DNA of 64,000 nt from Acrocarpospora phusangensis (GTDB lineage: Bacteria; Actinomycetota; Actinomycetes; Streptosporangiales; Streptosporangiaceae), in the NCBI RefSeq assembly GCF_016862995.1, contig NZ_BOOA01000022.1, forward strand, positions 48,331 to 112,330. The letters run 5' to 3'. Positions 1 through 9,334 of the stretch are shown here, in pieces (position 1 is the stretch's first letter; each line of letters opens with the position of its first letter). Under the pieces are notes generated by a model. That model was not told the origin of the DNA, did not search any database, and was given only the letters and a program-made list of their open reading frames with translations. The position numbers and the translations under genes were made by a program.

Positions 1-1
1 C

Positions 2-673
2 GGCATCCTCGGCGCCGGCAAGGTCGGCACCGTCCTGGCCCGCCTGGCTCTCGCGGCCGGCTACCGCGTGCTCGTCGCGGGCTCCGGCGACCCCGCGCGT
101 ATCTCCCTCATCGTCGAGGTCGTCACACCCGGCGCGATCCCCGTGACCGCGGCGGAGGCCGCGTCCCAGGCGGACGTGACCGTGCTGGCCCTCCCGCTCG
201 GCAAGCACCGCACCGTGCCGGCGGAGGCGCTGCGGGGCAAGCTGGTGATCGACGCCATGAACTACTGGTGGGAGGTCGACGGCGTACGCGACGACCTCAC
301 CGACCCGCGGACGTCCTCCAGCGAGATCGTCCAGGAGTTCCTGTCCGGGGCCCGGGTCGTCAAGGCGTTCAACCACATGGGCTATCACGATCTTGAGGAC
401 GGAGCCCGTCCCGCGGGCTCGCCCGGCCGCCGCGCGATCGCCGTCGCCGGTGACGACCCGGACGACGTGGCGGTGGTCGCCTCGATCGTGGACGCGTTCG
501 GCTTCGACCCGGTGACCGCTGGCCCGCTCGCCGAGGGCGTGCGTATGGAGCCGGGGACGGAGCCGTTCGGCGCGAACGTCGAGGCCGCCGAACTGCGCGC
601 CATGCTCGCCCGCTTCCCCGAGTCGGAGCGCGGCCGCGCGGTGCTCCGGGCGCGCGGAGGCGCCCTTCGGTGA
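2..673 (+). CDS. NADPH-dependent F420 reductase-like oxidoreductase (5' partial)
   Basis: The gene is cut by the window edge; its frame is open from base 2 and ends at TGA 671-673. The visible N-terminus [16 protein letters not shown] is a Rossmann GxGxxG nucleotide-binding loop that should lie only a few residues after the true start. The strands [10 protein letters not shown] and [10 protein letters not shown], and the later [13 protein letters not shown], are typical of the family that moves hydride between NADP(H) and coenzyme F420. F420 is abundant in actinomycetes. The substrate cannot be read from sequence, and members of this fold with other acceptors are common. It converges on the GntR gene that follows. 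Confidence 0.8.
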   Translation, partial: GILGAGKVGTVLARLALAAGYRVLVAGSGDPARISLIVEVVTPGAIPVTAAEAASQADVTVLALPLGKHRTVPAEALRGKLVIDAMNYWWEVDGVRDDLTDPRTSSSEIVQEFLSGARVVKAFNHMGYHDLEDGARPAGSPGRRAIAVAGDDPDDVAVVASIVDAFGFDPVTAGPLAEGVRMEPGTEPFGANVEAAELRAMLARFPESERGRAVLRARGGALR

Positions 674-675
674 GT

Positions 676-712
676 GACCGTCGCGGGATCCCGGTGACGC
701 GGTCAGACGGTC
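676..712. terminator. weak inverted repeat between convergent genes
   Basis: GACCGTC at 676-682 pairs with GACGGTC at 706-712 around a 23-base loop that holds a second small palindrome, GGGATCCC. It lies in the 82-base gap between the convergent oxidoreductase and GntR genes, where a bidirectional terminator would be expected. The stem is only 7 bp and there is no T tract, so this is a weak call. Confidence 0.3.
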
Positions 713-755
713 CGGCGGGGCCATTTCTTCGACGCTCGCGAGGTGCATGGTGGCG

Positions 756-1451
756 TCAGAGGGCCTGGCGGAGCCACTCCTCGACGCCCGCGATGTGCAC
801 GGTGGCCCAGGCCTGGGCCACCTCGGGCTGGCGCGCCGCGATGGCCTCGTAGATGGCGTAGTGCTGGTCGAGGGTCTTGCTCGGAGCGTTCTCCTGGGTG
901 AGGCCGCGCCAGACCCGGGCACGGGTGGTGGGCCCGGAGAGGCTCTCGATGAGGGAGCAGAGGACGGCGTTGCCGGAGCCCTCGGCGATGCGCTGGTGGA
1001 ACTCCAGGTCGTTGGCGACCAGTTGCTCGATGCTGGGGTTGGCGGGCAGCGCGTCCAGGATCTTGCGGAGTTCCGCGATGTCGGCGTCGGACATCGTGGT
1101 GGCGGCCATGGCCGTGGCGGCGGGTTCGAGGATGCGGCGGACCTGGAAGAACTGCAGGACGGTGTCGTCGCGGTGGAAGTCCACGACGAAGGAGAGCGCG
1201 TCCAGCAGGAGCCGGGGTTCCAGGCTGGTGACGTAGGTGCCGTCGCCCTGCCGTACGTCGAGGACGTTGATGAGGGCGAGGGCGCGGACGGCCTCGCGGA
1301 GGGAGTTGCGGGACAGGCCCAGCCGCTCGGCCAGGTCGGCCTCCTTGGGGAGCCGGTCTCCGGGAGCCAGCTCACCCGTGATGATCATGTCCTTGATTCT
1401 GTCGATCGCCGCGTCGGTAACCGCCACGCTACGCACCCCACCCTTAGACAT
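756..1451 (-). CDS. GntR-family regulator, FadR/FCD subfamily
   Basis: A predicted DNA-binding repressor or activator of 231 residues. The N-terminal winged helix contains PGDRLPKEADLAERLGLSRNSLREAVRAL, summarised here by its hallmark SRNSLREAVRAL, followed by the wing GDGTYV. The C-terminal all-helical FCD ligand domain runs from about residue 85 to the end, with metal-type His positions in FHQRIAEGSGN and the HYAIYEAI segment. FCD regulators usually sense organic or acyl acids. The ATG at 1451 is chosen because the preceding MBL gene ends at 1459; GTG codons at 1436 and 1427 are alternatives with a better purine tract. It is the last gene of the thiolase-MBL-GntR run. A near-perfect palindrome covers its start codon. 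Confidence 0.85.
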   Translation of the reverse strand: MSKGGVRSVAVTDAAIDRIKDMIITGELAPGDRLPKEADLAERLGLSRNSLREAVRALALINVLDVRQGDGTYVTSLEPRLLLDALSFVVDFHRDDTVLQFFQVRRILEPAATAMAATTMSDADIAELRKILDALPANPSIEQLVANDLEFHQRIAEGSGNAVLCSLIESLSGPTTRARVWRGLTQENAPSKTLDQHYAIYEAIAARQPEVAQAWATVHIAGVEEWLRQAL

Positions 1452-1461
1452 CCGATGTCTA
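1445..1461. promoter_or_regulatory. palindromic operator candidate at MBL stop/GntR start
   Basis: TAGACATCCGATGTCTA is a perfect inverted repeat with 8-bp arms and one central base. It contains the stop codon of the MBL gene (1461-1459) and the ATG of the GntR gene (1451-1449). Size and symmetry suit a FadR-type dimer, so autoregulation is the simplest reading. No data in the window show binding. Confidence 0.55.
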
Positions 1462-2493
1462 GGAGTGTATGACGAACCGGACCGGCTCATCCGCCGTGCG
1501 ACGGATCAGTTCGCTAACTTCCAGGGCGCGCAGGTGCGCGGCGGCCTCACCGGCGGCCATGCCGCGCAGCATCGGGGCCAGCTGGTCCCAGGGCCGGTTC
1601 CAGGTCATCAGGGAGGCGATCTCCCAGATGGTGCGGGGTCCGGGGCTCTCGGCCATGAGCGCGCGCAGGTCGCGCAGCTTCTCCTGGTGGTGCGCGTGGA
1701 TCTCCGCGGCACGGGCGGCGACGTCGGCGAATCGGATTTCGTGGGCGGGCAGCGCCTCGATCGCGCCGAGTTCCATCACCCGCCGCAGCGACGCCATGAA
1801 ATCGCCGAGCGGATCGATGTCGTCCCGGTCGTACGGATAGATGCCGATGTGTGGAGTGATGTCGGGCAGCACGTGGTCGCCGGTGAACAGCCGGTCGGCG
1901 TCCTCCAGGTGCAGGCAGATGTGCCCGGGAGAGTGCCCGGGGGTCCAGATCGTGCGCAGCCGCCGGCCGGGCAGGTCGATCAGGTCGCCGTCGGTGAGGG
2001 CCAGATCGGGGAGCGCGGGCGGCTCCGGGCGGAAGGTGACGGCGGCGTCCACCTCGTGGCTGCCGGCCCCGGCGCGGCGCAGCTGGTCGGCCTGGAAGTC
2101 CCGGTGGGTGCCGTCGCCGACCACGTCGCGGAAGAGCTTCACGAGCGCGATGTCGGCTTCGTGCATGGCGATCCAGGCGCCGGAGTTCTCCCGTACCTGG
2201 CCGGCGAGACCGGAGTGGTCCGGGTGGTAGTGCGTCACCACCACGCCGCGTACGTCGGCCACGTCGATGCCCACACCGGCGAGCCCGTCCCGCAGGGCCT
2301 GCCAGGCGTCCGGATGGTTCCAGCCCGCGTCGACGAGCACCGGCCCGCCGGGCGACTCGATCGCGTAGACCAAGGTGTATCCCAGCGGATTCCCGGGAAT
2401 CGGCACGGGCACGCTCCACACGCCCCCGCCGATGTCCGCGGCCCGCTGGTCGCTGTAGGCCCGCCGCCGCGACTTGGCGCGGTCTCCTGCCAC
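1459..2493 (-). CDS. MBL-fold metallo-hydrolase with C-terminal helical/winged domain
   Basis: A 344-residue metallo-beta-lactamase-fold hydrolase. The metal motif is THYHPDHSGLAG (HxHxDH), followed by the second-site His in WTPGHSPGHICLH and the Asp in LFTGDHVLPD. The last ~100 residues form a helical domain often seen in MBL hydrolases of the glyoxalase II/thioesterase type. Start GTG 2493 is preferred: it follows a GGGG tract at about 6 nt, and any earlier start would run into the thiolase gene. It lies 68 bp behind the thiolase on the same strand, so a thioester or lactone hydrolase role in steroid breakdown is plausible but inferred. Confidence 0.82.
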   Translation of the reverse strand: MAGDRAKSRRRAYSDQRAADIGGGVWSVPVPIPGNPLGYTLVYAIESPGGPVLVDAGWNHPDAWQALRDGLAGVGIDVADVRGVVVTHYHPDHSGLAGQVRENSGAWIAMHEADIALVKLFRDVVGDGTHRDFQADQLRRAGAGSHEVDAAVTFRPEPPALPDLALTDGDLIDLPGRRLRTIWTPGHSPGHICLHLEDADRLFTGDHVLPDITPHIGIYPYDRDDIDPLGDFMASLRRVMELGAIEALPAHEIRFADVAARAAEIHAHHQEKLRDLRALMAESPGPRTIWEIASLMTWNRPWDQLAPMLRGMAAGEAAAHLRALEVSELIRRTADEPVRFVIHS

Positions 2494-2561
2494 GTGTGCC
2501 CCCGAATCTCCGGCCCTCAAGGGGGCCAAGCCTAATGAGCGTTTCGCCGGATCGCTGATGA

Positions 2562-3734
<1,173 letters not shown>

Positions 3735-3749
3735 CTTTGGACCGGAAGT

Positions 3750-4385
3750 CTAGAAGTCCGCCAGCAGCCGGTTCGCCGCGATCTCGATCCGCCGCTGGAC
3801 CTGCTCGTACGTCCTGCGCCCGCGCAGCATCTCCAGCAGCTCGTGCACCCAGACGCTGGACAGCGACCCCGCGAGCGCGAACTGCTCCTCGGTGGCGGCC
3901 TCGGGGGTCAGCCCGTCGGCGGCCACGCGAAGCAGCAGCCCGGCCATGCGGTCGCCGAAGGGCGTGTCCACCTCGGCCATGATCAGCGACCGGATGAGCG
4001 CGTCGGCCAGTTCGGGCTCGCGCATCAGGCCCCGGGTGGCCCGCATCAGCACGTCGCCCGCCCGCCCGGCGGGCGTGGCCGCCTGCGGGGGCCGCCGGTC
4101 GATGCTGGACTCCAGCAGATCGATCTCCTCGCCGACGACGGCGACCACGAGATCCATCTTGGACGGGAAGTAGCGGTACAGCGTGCCGAGCGCGACGCCC
4201 GCGCGTTCGGCGACCGTGCGCATCTGCATCGCCTCGACCCCGCCGCGGGACGCCAGGGCCGCGGCGGCCTGCACGATGCGCTTGCGCCGCTGGTGCTGGC
4301 TGCGGGTGCGCACGCCGGGAGCGGAGGCCTGATTGGGCACGAGATCAACGTCCGGCAGTTCCGTGGCCACCCGCGATGAGCGCAT
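3750..4385 (-). CDS. kstR: TetR-family repressor of steroid catabolism, KstR
   Basis: A 211-residue TetR-family regulator. The helix-turn-helix region reads QRRKRIVQAAAALASRGG, then MQMRTVAERAGVALGTLYRYF and PSKMDLV, which matches mycobacterial KstR closely as I recall it. KstR binds 3-oxo-steroid-CoA intermediates and derepresses cholesterol genes. Three KstR-like boxes lie in the adjacent control regions. The ATG at 4385 directly abuts one box with no Shine-Dalgarno sequence, so the message may be leaderless, or translation may start slightly later (GTG 4370). The first ~30 residues before the HTH are variable in the family. It diverges from the chsE1 operon. Confidence 0.88.
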   Translation of the reverse strand: MRSSRVATELPDVDLVPNQASAPGVRTRSQHQRRKRIVQAAAALASRGGVEAMQMRTVAERAGVALGTLYRYFPSKMDLVVAVVGEEIDLLESSIDRRPPQAATPAGRAGDVLMRATRGLMREPELADALIRSLIMAEVDTPFGDRMAGLLLRVAADGLTPEAATEEQFALAGSLSSVWVHELLEMLRGRRTYEQVQRRIEIAANRLLADF

Positions 4386-4399
4386 GAGAACACGTTATC
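4386..4399. promoter_or_regulatory. degenerate KstR box abutting the kstR start
   Basis: GAGAACACGTTATC keeps the AACnnGTT core but has G and C where the consensus has outer T and A. It touches the kstR start codon, as expected for an autoregulatory site on a leaderless transcript. Confidence 0.5.
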
Positions 4400-4518
4400 T
4401 GATTCCGATTCTTCCCGGATGGTTACTCATCAGTCACAACGCACCGCATACACGCATGTCTTTCATGTTTCGGCCACATGTCGGACCGGGCGGAATCGGC
4501 CCGGCTCTGGACACTGAT

Positions 4519-4532
4519 TAGAATCTGTTCTA
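4519..4532. promoter_or_regulatory. KstR-type operator upstream of chsE1 operon
   Basis: TAGAATCTGTTCTA differs from TnnAACnnGTTnnA at one position (AAT for AAC). The symmetry extends one base each side (TTAGAA...TTCTAA, 4518-4533). It lies 62 bp before the chosen chsE1 start. A frame open from 4478 would place the box inside the coding region, which is one reason to prefer the later GTG. Confidence 0.7.
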
Positions 4533-4594
4533 ATTTGCCTCTCGGTTGGCCTGAATGGGAGCGAGCACAACAGCGAGCACAACCTGGAGCGCCG

Positions 4595-5656
4595 GTGGAC
4601 TTCAATCTGGACGAAACACAGACCGAGATCCGCACCCTCGCGGCCGACCTGCTCGCCCGGGAGGCCACCCCCGACCGCCTGGAGGCGCGGGAGAAGAGCG
4701 GCCGTCCCTACGACGCCGACCTGTGGCAGGCGCTGGCCAAGGCGGGACTGCTCGGCATCTGCCTGCCGGAGTCGGCGGGCGGCGCGGGCTACGGCCCGGT
4801 CGAGCTGACGGTGATCCTGCGCGAGGCGGGAGCCCGGGTCGCGCCGGTGCCGCTGGCCGCCAGCCTGGTGGCCGGCCTGACCATCGCCCAGCACGGCACG
4901 GAGGAGCAGCGGACGGCTCTCGCCCCCCTGGCCGACGGCGAGACCGCCCTCACCTACGCGCTCCGGGAACCGGGCCGCGACCTGCGGGAACCCCCGGAAA
5001 CCACGGCCACCGGCGACCGCCTCACCGGCCGCAAGACCCTCGTCTCGTACGCCCGCGAGTCCGCCGGCGTCCTGGTCTCCGCCACCGACGGCACGCAGAC
5101 CCGCCTCTACCTCGTGGACCCGGCGGACGCGGAGATCACGGACATGCCGCTGGCCACCGGCGAGCCCGGCGCGGTGATCACCCTCGACGGCGCCCCCGGT
5201 CAGCCGGTGGGAGGTGCGGAAGCGTGCGACGCGCTCCGGCGCAACGCCCTCGTCGCGATCACCGCCACCGCCTCCGGGGTGCTCTCCGGCGCGCTCAAGC
5301 TGACCACCGAGTACATCAAGACCCGCCGCCAGTTCGACCGCGCCCTCGCCGAGTTCCAGGCGGTGACGGTGCAGATCGCCGACGTCTACATCGCCGGGCG
5401 CGCGCTCGACGTGGCCGTCTGGTCGGGCGCCTGGCGGCTCGCGCAGGGGCTGCCCGCCGACGAGGACCTGGCCATCGCGGCCCTGCACACCACCGACTCC
5501 GCGCTGCGCGCCCTCTACACCTGCCAGCACCTGCACGGCGGCATCGGCCTCGATGTCAGCTACCCGCTGCACCGCTACTTCGCCTGGGGCAAACACGCCG
5601 CCCACCAGCTCGGCGGCGTGGAGGCCCAGCTGGACCTGATCGGAGCCCTGGTCTGA
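4595..5656 (+). CDS. chsE1: acyl-CoA dehydrogenase alpha-type subunit, ChsE1/FadE28-like
   Basis: A 353-residue acyl-CoA dehydrogenase-fold protein. Segments include LLGICLPESAGGAGYGPVEL near the N-terminus and the C-terminal RRQFDRALAEFQAVTVQIAD and CQHLHGGIGLD helices. In mycobacteria two unlike subunits (FadE28/FadE29) form an alpha2beta2 enzyme that desaturates the three-carbon C17 side chain of the steroid-CoA. The next gene supplies the partner. GTG 4595 is chosen: GGAG lies 5 nt upstream and the KstR box stays outside the gene. It ends with TGATG, overlapping the next ATG by one base. Confidence 0.88.
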   Translation: MDFNLDETQTEIRTLAADLLAREATPDRLEAREKSGRPYDADLWQALAKAGLLGICLPESAGGAGYGPVELTVILREAGARVAPVPLAASLVAGLTIAQHGTEEQRTALAPLADGETALTYALREPGRDLREPPETTATGDRLTGRKTLVSYARESAGVLVSATDGTQTRLYLVDPADAEITDMPLATGEPGAVITLDGAPGQPVGGAEACDALRRNALVAITATASGVLSGALKLTTEYIKTRRQFDRALAEFQAVTVQIADVYIAGRALDVAVWSGAWRLAQGLPADEDLAIAALHTTDSALRALYTCQHLHGGIGLDVSYPLHRYFAWGKHAAHQLGGVEAQLDLIGALV

Positions 5657-6810
5657 TGTTCATCGAACTCACCGCCCAGCAGCAGGCCCTGCGCGACGAA
5701 CTCCGCGAATACTTCAGGACCTGCCTCACCGCCGAGGACCGCGCCGAGATCGCCAAGGATCCGTTCGGCGCGGCGTACATGGCGCACTGCCGCCGCCTCG
5801 GCCGGGACGGCATGCTCGGCATGGGCTGGCCCACCGAGTACGGCGGACGCGGCTACGGCCCCCTGGAGCAGCAGATCTTCGCCAACGAGATCGCCCGCGC
5901 CGAGGTGCCGTACCCGATCATCACGCTGCAGACGGTCGGCCCGACCCTGATGCAGTACGGCACGCCCGAGCAGAAGGACTTCTTCCTGCCGCGCATCCTC
6001 GCCGGAGAGTGCCATTTCGCCATCGGCTACAGCGAACCGGGCGCGGGCACCGACCTGGCGTCCCTGCGCACCACCGCGGTCAGGGACGGCGACCACTACG
6101 TCGTCAACGGGCAGAAGATCTTCACCTCGGGCGCACACTACGCGCAGTACATCTGGCTGGCCGTACGGACGGATCCGGGGGCGAAGAAGCACCGGGGCAT
6201 CACGATGATGATCGCCTCCACCGACGACCCCGGGTACTCGTGGACGCCGATCGTCACCATGGACGGCCGCCACCACACCAACTCGACCTACTACTCCGAC
6301 GTACGGGTGCCGGCGGGCATGGTGGTCGGGGAGGAGAACAAGGGCTGGGACCTGATCGTGAACCAGCTCAACCACGAACGGGTGACGCTGGGTCCCGCGG
6401 GCAACATCGCGCACACGTACCTGAGGTTCGAGCGGTGGGCGCGGAACTCGGGGGCGATCGAACAGCCGGCCGTACGCCGGGCGCTGGCCCAGATCTACGC
6501 ATATTTCAGGACCAATGAGCTGCTGAACTGGCAGGTCGCGGCCAACATGGACCTCGGCTGGCTGGGCGCCCCCGACGCCTCCGCCACCAAGATCTACGGT
6601 TCGGAGCGCATGCAGGACGTGGGCCGGATCGTCGGCGAGACGCTCGCCCGGTTCGGCGACCCGGCCGACGAGGAGACCCGCGAGCTGATCGACCGCGTCG
6701 ACCGCGGCGTCAAGGGCGGCATCGTGCTCACCTTCGGCGGCGGCGTCAACGAGGTCCAGCGCGAGCTGATCGCCATGCTCGGCCTGGGACTCCCGAGGCC
6801 GCCCCGATGA
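5656..6810 (+). CDS. chsE2: acyl-CoA dehydrogenase beta-type subunit, ChsE2/FadE29-like
   Basis: A full-length acyl-CoA dehydrogenase of 384 residues. GMGWPTEYGGRGYGPLEQQI, FAIGYSEPGAGTDLASLRT (flavin and substrate contact) and VVNGQKIFTSGAHYAQYIW follow the usual ACAD order, ending in LTFGGGVNEVQRELIA. It resembles mycobacterial FadE29 along its whole length as I recall it. It should pair with ChsE1 for the first beta-oxidation step on the isopropionyl side chain. Translational coupling is clear: its ATG overlaps the chsE1 stop, and its own stop overlaps the next start as ATGA. Confidence 0.9.
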   Translation: MFIELTAQQQALRDELREYFRTCLTAEDRAEIAKDPFGAAYMAHCRRLGRDGMLGMGWPTEYGGRGYGPLEQQIFANEIARAEVPYPIITLQTVGPTLMQYGTPEQKDFFLPRILAGECHFAIGYSEPGAGTDLASLRTTAVRDGDHYVVNGQKIFTSGAHYAQYIWLAVRTDPGAKKHRGITMMIASTDDPGYSWTPIVTMDGRHHTNSTYYSDVRVPAGMVVGEENKGWDLIVNQLNHERVTLGPAGNIAHTYLRFERWARNSGAIEQPAVRRALAQIYAYFRTNELLNWQVAANMDLGWLGAPDASATKIYGSERMQDVGRIVGETLARFGDPADEETRELIDRVDRGVKGGIVLTFGGGVNEVQRELIAMLGLGLPRPPR

Positions 6811-7751
6811 CGGGCACGCAGGAGGCCGAGGGCCACGAGCGGGCCCTGCGCGAGCTGGCGGACAAGATCATCGCGCAGGGTGAAGGGCCGAGACTGCTCA
6901 CGCCCAGCCCGGTCGACCGTACGATGATCAAGCACTGGGCCGAGGCGATGGGGGACGCCAACCCGCGTTACCAGGGGCCCGACGCGATCGCGCCGCCCGC
7001 CATGATCCAGGTCTGGAGCATGGACGGGCTGAAGCGCGGGGACCGCCCCCGCCTCCCCCTGGACGACATGTTCGAGGCGCTCGACGAGCGGGGTTTCACC
7101 GGCGTGGTCGCCACCAACTGCGAGCACACCTACCACCGCCACCTCGTCCCCGGCGAGCACCTCACCTCCACCACGAGGATGAGCGATCTGTCCGGCCTGA
7201 AGAAGACTGCGCTCGGTGACGGATATTTCGTGACCTGGAATGTCACGTGGTACGCACAGGACAAACCGGTCGCCGAAATGATCTTCAGGTTGCTTAAGTT
7301 CCGCCCCCGGGAGGAAAGATGCCCCTCCGAGGAGCGGAAGCCGTACCCCCTGAGACCCGCGGTGAACAGGGACACGGCCTTCTTCTGGGAGGGTGCCAGG
7401 AGCGGTGAGCTCCGGATCCAGAAGTGCGGCGACTGCGGCGAACTGCGGCATCCGCCGGGACCGGTCTGCCCGTCGTGCCGCTCCACCGAGCGCACGTACG
7501 CGGTGGCGGCCGGCACCGGCACGGTCTACAGCTACGTCGTGCACCACCACCCGCCCGTTCCGGGCCGCGAGACACCTTTCGCCGTCGCTGTTGTGGAACT
7601 TCCGGAAGGGGTACGGATCGTGGGGAACGTGGTCGACCGCGCGCCAGCGGAGGTGGAGATCGGCATGCCCGTCCGGGTGGTGTTCCAGGCGATGGACGAC
7701 GAGCTGATCCTGCCCATGTGGACACCGGGGAGTCCTGATGCGAACGCTTGA
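6807..7751 (+). CDS. chsH2: steroid enoyl-CoA hydratase/aldolase partner ChsH2 (MaoC + DUF35)
   Basis: A two-domain protein of 314 residues. The N-terminal hot-dog (MaoC-like) half covers about residues 20-165. The C-terminal DUF35 half has a rubredoxin-type zinc ribbon, CGDCGELRHPPGPVCPSC (residues ~205-222), followed by an OB fold. In mycobacteria Rv3542c (ChsH2) pairs with ChsH1 to hydrate the side-chain enoyl-CoA, and its DUF35 domain docks to Ltp2 for retro-aldol cleavage. The same two partners follow directly here. It overlaps chsE2 by 4 bases and the next gene by 14. Confidence 0.9.
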   Translation: MTGTQEAEGHERALRELADKIIAQGEGPRLLTPSPVDRTMIKHWAEAMGDANPRYQGPDAIAPPAMIQVWSMDGLKRGDRPRLPLDDMFEALDERGFTGVVATNCEHTYHRHLVPGEHLTSTTRMSDLSGLKKTALGDGYFVTWNVTWYAQDKPVAEMIFRLLKFRPREERCPSEERKPYPLRPAVNRDTAFFWEGARSGELRIQKCGDCGELRHPPGPVCPSCRSTERTYAVAAGTGTVYSYVVHHHPPVPGRETPFAVAVVELPEGVRIVGNVVDRAPAEVEIGMPVRVVFQAMDDELILPMWTPGSPDANA

Positions 7752-8130
7752 GATGGCCGTCGGCACCACGCTTCCCGAGCTGGTCATCCCGCTCACCCCG
7801 ACCATGATCATCTCGACCGCGCTGGCCACCCGCGACTTCACCCCGGTCCACCACGACACCGAGATCGCCCGCGCCCAGGGCTCGCAGGACATCTTCCTCA
7901 ACATCCTGACGACGATGGGCCTGGTGGAGCGCTTCGTCACCGACTGGGCGGGGCCGGAGGCGCTGATCCGGGGCATCAACGTCAAACTCGGCGTCCCGGC
8001 GTACGCGGGGGACACCCTGACCTTCAGCGGCGCCGTCGCCGAGCGGGACGGCGACACCTGCGTGGTCGACGTGCGCGGCATGGTCTCCCTGGGCCCGCAC
8101 GCGACCGGGACGGTCCGCTTCACCCTGTAG
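7738..8130 (+). CDS. chsH1: MaoC-like steroid enoyl-CoA hydratase subunit ChsH1
   Basis: A 130-residue single hot-dog MaoC protein. The hydratase motif region is RDFTPVHHDTEIARAQGSQD (Asp/His pair), followed by FLNILTTMGLVERFV. It is expected to combine with the N-terminal half of ChsH2 to make the active heteromeric hydratase of the side-chain pathway. It starts inside the end of chsH2 (ATG 7738), so the two subunits are translationally coupled. Confidence 0.88.
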   Translation: MRTLEMAVGTTLPELVIPLTPTMIISTALATRDFTPVHHDTEIARAQGSQDIFLNILTTMGLVERFVTDWAGPEALIRGINVKLGVPAYAGDTLTFSGAVAERDGDTCVVDVRGMVSLGPHATGTVRFTL

Positions 8131-8155
8131 TTCGGTAGCCACTGAGAGGGTTTCC

Positions 8156-9319
8156 ATGGCTGGCACGGCACTCGTCGGCATCGGCGCGACCGAGTTCTCC
8201 AAGAACTCCGGCAGGTCCGAGCTGCAACTGGCCGCCGAGGCGGTCTTCGCCGCCCTGGACGACGCCGGGCTCGCCCCCGCCGACGTGGACGGCCTGGTCA
8301 CCTACACCCAGGACGCCAACCAGGAGATCGCGCTCGCCCGCGAGGTCGGCATCGGCGACCTGACCTACTTCTCCCGGGTGCACTACGGCGGCGGCGCGGC
8401 CTGCGGCACGGTCGCGCACGCCGCGATGGCCGTGGCCACCGGCGCGGCCGAGGTGGTCGTCTGCTACCGGGCCTTCAACGAACGCTCCGGCCAGCGGTTC
8501 GGGCAGCCGAACGCCGGGCTCGGCGGGGAGCCGTCCTCGCAGGGCCTGGAGATGAGCTGGCACGTGCCGTACGGGCTGATGACGCCGGCGGCGTGGGTGG
8601 CCATGTTCGCGCAGCGCTACATGCACCGGTACGGCGTCAAGTCCGAGGACTTCGGGCGGGTCGCGGTGGCCATGCGGCGGCACGCCGCGAACAATCCGGC
8701 GGCCTGGTTCTACCAGCGGCCGATCACCCTGGCCGACCACCAGGCGTCGAAGTGGATCGTGGAGCCGCTGCACCTGCTCGACTGCTGCCAGGAGAGCGAC
8801 GGCGCCGTGGCCCTGGTGGTGACCTCGGCGGAACGCGCCCGCGACCTGCGCAGGACCCCCGCGATGATCAAAGCCGCCGCCCAGGGCGCCGGCGCGGGCC
8901 AGATGATGATGACCAGCTACTACCGCGACGACATGACCGGCCTAGCCGAGATGGGCGTGGTCGGCCGCAAATTGTGGGAAATTTCGGGTCTGTCGCCGTC
9001 GGATATGCAGGCGGCGATTCTCTACGATCACTTCACCCCGTTCGTCCTGACGCAGCTGGAGGAACTGGGGTTCTGCGCGCGCGGCGAGGCCAAGGACTTC
9101 ATCCGCGACGGCGGCATCGAGATCGACGGCCACCTGCCCGTCAACCCGCACGGCGGCCAGCTCGGCGAGGCCTACATCCACGGCATGAACGGCATCGCCG
9201 AAGCCGTGCGCCAGATCCGGGGCACCTCGGTCAACCAGGTCCCCGGCGTGACGAACATCCTGGTCACCGCGGGCACGGGCGTGCCCACCAGCGGCCTGGT
9301 CCTCGGCGCCGCCGACTGA
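8156..9319 (+). CDS. ltp2: steroid side-chain aldolase, Ltp2-like thiolase-fold lipid-transfer protein
   Basis: A thiolase-superfamily lipid-transfer protein of 387 residues, from TALVGIGATEFSKNSGRS to NILVTAGTGVPTSGLVLG. It lacks the usual thiolase Cys-Gly-Ser nucleophile loop, having YGGGAACGTVAHA instead, and has the NPHGGQLGEAYIHGMNGI end found in Ltp2 proteins. In mycobacteria Ltp2 with the ChsH2 DUF35 domain cleaves the C17 side chain by retro-aldol reaction, giving propionyl-CoA and a 17-keto-steroid. ATG 8156 has GAGAGGG upstream. It is the last gene of the operon, 15 bp from a convergent gene. Confidence 0.9.
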   Translation: MAGTALVGIGATEFSKNSGRSELQLAAEAVFAALDDAGLAPADVDGLVTYTQDANQEIALAREVGIGDLTYFSRVHYGGGAACGTVAHAAMAVATGAAEVVVCYRAFNERSGQRFGQPNAGLGGEPSSQGLEMSWHVPYGLMTPAAWVAMFAQRYMHRYGVKSEDFGRVAVAMRRHAANNPAAWFYQRPITLADHQASKWIVEPLHLLDCCQESDGAVALVVTSAERARDLRRTPAMIKAAAQGAGAGQMMMTSYYRDDMTGLAEMGVVGRKLWEISGLSPSDMQAAILYDHFTPFVLTQLEELGFCARGEAKDFIRDGGIEIDGHLPVNPHGGQLGEAYIHGMNGIAEAVRQIRGTSVNQVPGVTNILVTAGTGVPTSGLVLGAAD

Positions 9320-9334
9320 ACGACCCCCTGATCG

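Noticed and set aside
4478..4594. Upstream start for chsE1
   Set aside because: It would place the KstR box inside the gene, and the extra 39 residues are unlike the family N-terminus.
4555..5655. Upstream extension of chsE2 through the chsE1 gene
   Set aside because: Out-of-frame reading of chsE1 that happens to stay open; homology of ChsE2 begins at ATG 5656, which overlaps the chsE1 stop.
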